A stretch of DNA of 6,250 nucleotides from an uncultured Dyadobacter sp. (GTDB taxonomy: Bacteria; Bacteroidota; Bacteroidia; Cytophagales; Spirosomataceae): positions 1-6,250 of the forward strand of contig CAMLNK010000260.1 in assembly GCA_946481035.1 (NCBI GenBank), given 5' to 3'. The notes beneath the pieces are model-generated. The model was not told the origin of the DNA. It made no database searches and worked only from the letters and a program-made list of their open reading frames with translations. Below are positions 5,473 to 6,250 of the stretch, one piece after another. How positions within the stretch are numbered: the first letter of the stretch is position 1; every line of letters starts with the position of its first letter. The translations under genes were made by a program, and so were the position numbers.

Positions 5473-6250
5473 TGCGGGCCTCCTCGGGCAGGATGTGGGC
5501 GACGCTCAGGCGGTCGCGGGTAAAGAAGGTCCTGGCGGCGGCCTGGATGTCGGCAGGCGTCACGGCTTCGAGGGCCGCGAGATCCTGGTCCATCAGCTTC
5601 CAGGACAGGCCGACGGTTTCCAGTTGGCCGATGGCGGTGGCCTGGCTGGTGATCGAGTCGCGCTCGTAGACCAGCCCGGCGATGACCTGGGCGCGCACGC
5701 GGGCCAGCTCCGCGGCGGACGGCGGATTCTGCTGCAGGTCCTGCAGTTCGCGCCACAGCCCGGCTTCGGCCTGCTCCAGGGTCTTGCCGAGCTGTACGTT
5801 GGGCGTGGCGGACAGCACGAACAGGCTGTCGCCGCGGGCGAAACCGTCGTACCAGGCCGATGCGCCGGAGACCAGTTCCTCGCCGCGCTCCAGGCGGCTC
5901 GGCAGGCGGGCGCTGTAGCCGCCGTCGAGCAGGGTGGCGATCAGGCGCAGGGCATGCACCTGGCGCGGCTGCTCGGCGGTGGCCAGGCCGGGCACGTTGA
6001 AGCCCATCAGCAGGTTCGGCAGTTGGGTTTTCACGTGCAGGGTGAGGCGCCGTTCGCCCGGGGCGGCCAGTTCGCGCGGGGTCTTGGCCGGCGGTGCGGC
6101 CCCCTTGGGGATGGCGCCGAAATAGCGTTCGGCCAGCGCCTTGACCTCGCTGGCGCTGACATCGCCGACCACCACCAGGGTGGCGTTGTTCGGCACATAC
6201 CAGGCCTGGTACCAGGCGCGCAGCTCCTCGACGGTCATGCGCTCGAGGTC
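5465..6250 (-). CDS. M16-family zinc peptidase (processing-peptidase/insulinase type), C-terminal part
   Basis: The frame is open to the right edge, giving 261 residues from DLERMTVEELRAWYQAWYV onward. The ATG at 6238 is internal, because the preceding in-frame codons (D-L-E-R) belong to the conserved motif. Visible are the end of the N-terminal M16 domain (YVPNNATLVVVGDV), a linker with PRELAAPGERRLTLHVKTQLP, and the M16_C domain (LLMGFNVPGL, LRLIATLLDGGYSARLPSRL, and the closing VTPADIQAAARTFFTRDRLSVAHILPEE). The catalytic HXXEH and downstream glutamate would lie in the roughly 190 missing N-terminal residues, so activity cannot be judged. The protein is expected to be periplasmic or envelope-associated, and its substrate is unknown. 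The stop TGA (5467-5465) overlaps the next start in ATGAGTGA, implying translational coupling to the partner gene. The sequence style is Pseudomonas-like. Confidence 0.92.
   Translation of the reverse strand, partial: DLERMTVEELRAWYQAWYVPNNATLVVVGDVSASEVKALAERYFGAIPKGAAPPAKTPRELAAPGERRLTLHVKTQLPNLLMGFNVPGLATAEQPRQVHALRLIATLLDGGYSARLPSRLERGEELVSGASAWYDGFARGDSLFVLSATPNVQLGKTLEQAEAGLWRELQDLQQNPPSAAELARVRAQVIAGLVYERDSITSQATAIGQLETVGLSWKLMDQDLAALEAVTPADIQAAARTFFTRDRLSVAHILPEEARNE
5479..5485 (-). promoter_or_regulatory. strong Shine-Dalgarno sequence for the gene starting at 5472
   Basis: GAGGAGG lies six bases before the ATG at 5472, inside the end of the upstream M16 gene. This fixes the start codon. 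It also contrasts with the susC and susD starts in this window, which have none, so it helps show that the two halves come from different phyla. Confidence 0.85.

Noticed and set aside
6236..6238. ATG at 6238 as the start of the M16 peptidase
   Set aside because: Codons upstream of it to the window edge stay open and encode D-L-E-R, part of the conserved DLExMT motif, so the true start lies outside the window.

Overview
The window appears to hold DNA from two unrelated bacteria joined near position 5211. Positions 1 to about 5211 look like a Bacteroidota chromosome of the Cytophagales type (Dyadobacter or Spirosoma-like; genus not certain). They carry a SusC/SusD outer-membrane nutrient-uptake pair, preceded by the last ~31 codons of what looks like a FecR-type anti-sigma factor. 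Start sites there lack Shine-Dalgarno sequences and have A-rich leaders. Hand counts give 31/60 G+C at 3181-3240 and 32/60 at 5161-5220. Positions ~5212-6250 look like a Pseudomonas-type gammaproteobacterium: 48/60 G+C at 5881-5940, a strong GAGGAGG ribosome binding site, and two overlapping M16 zinc-protease-family genes.

Layout, all genes on the minus strand. An M16 peptidase enters from the right edge (5465-6250, 5' end missing). It overlaps by 8 bases the start of a second M16-family gene (from 5472). That second gene keeps only its first ~87 codons; at ~5211 the frame runs directly into the FecR-like tail and stops at 5116. After this come a hairpin terminator (5060-5096), a short regulatory leader with a dyad (5033-5058), susC-like (1544-4990), a 40-base gap, and susD-like (61-1503). 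Seven copies of an 8-bp tandem repeat start on the last base of the susD stop codon and run to the left edge.

Biologically, the left part is a standard FecR/SusC/SusD uptake locus. The SusD lipoprotein sits on the cell surface and captures an unknown ligand. SusC imports it through a TonB-dependent barrel. The N-terminal STN domain of SusC, with the upstream FecR remnant, suggests cell-surface signalling to an ECF sigma factor. The right part is an ordinary M16 peptidase pair. No mobile element, integrase or flanking repeat is visible at the join, so an assembly or library chimera is the simplest explanation of the fused reading frame. I see no new biological system here. The most important point for a user is the junction.
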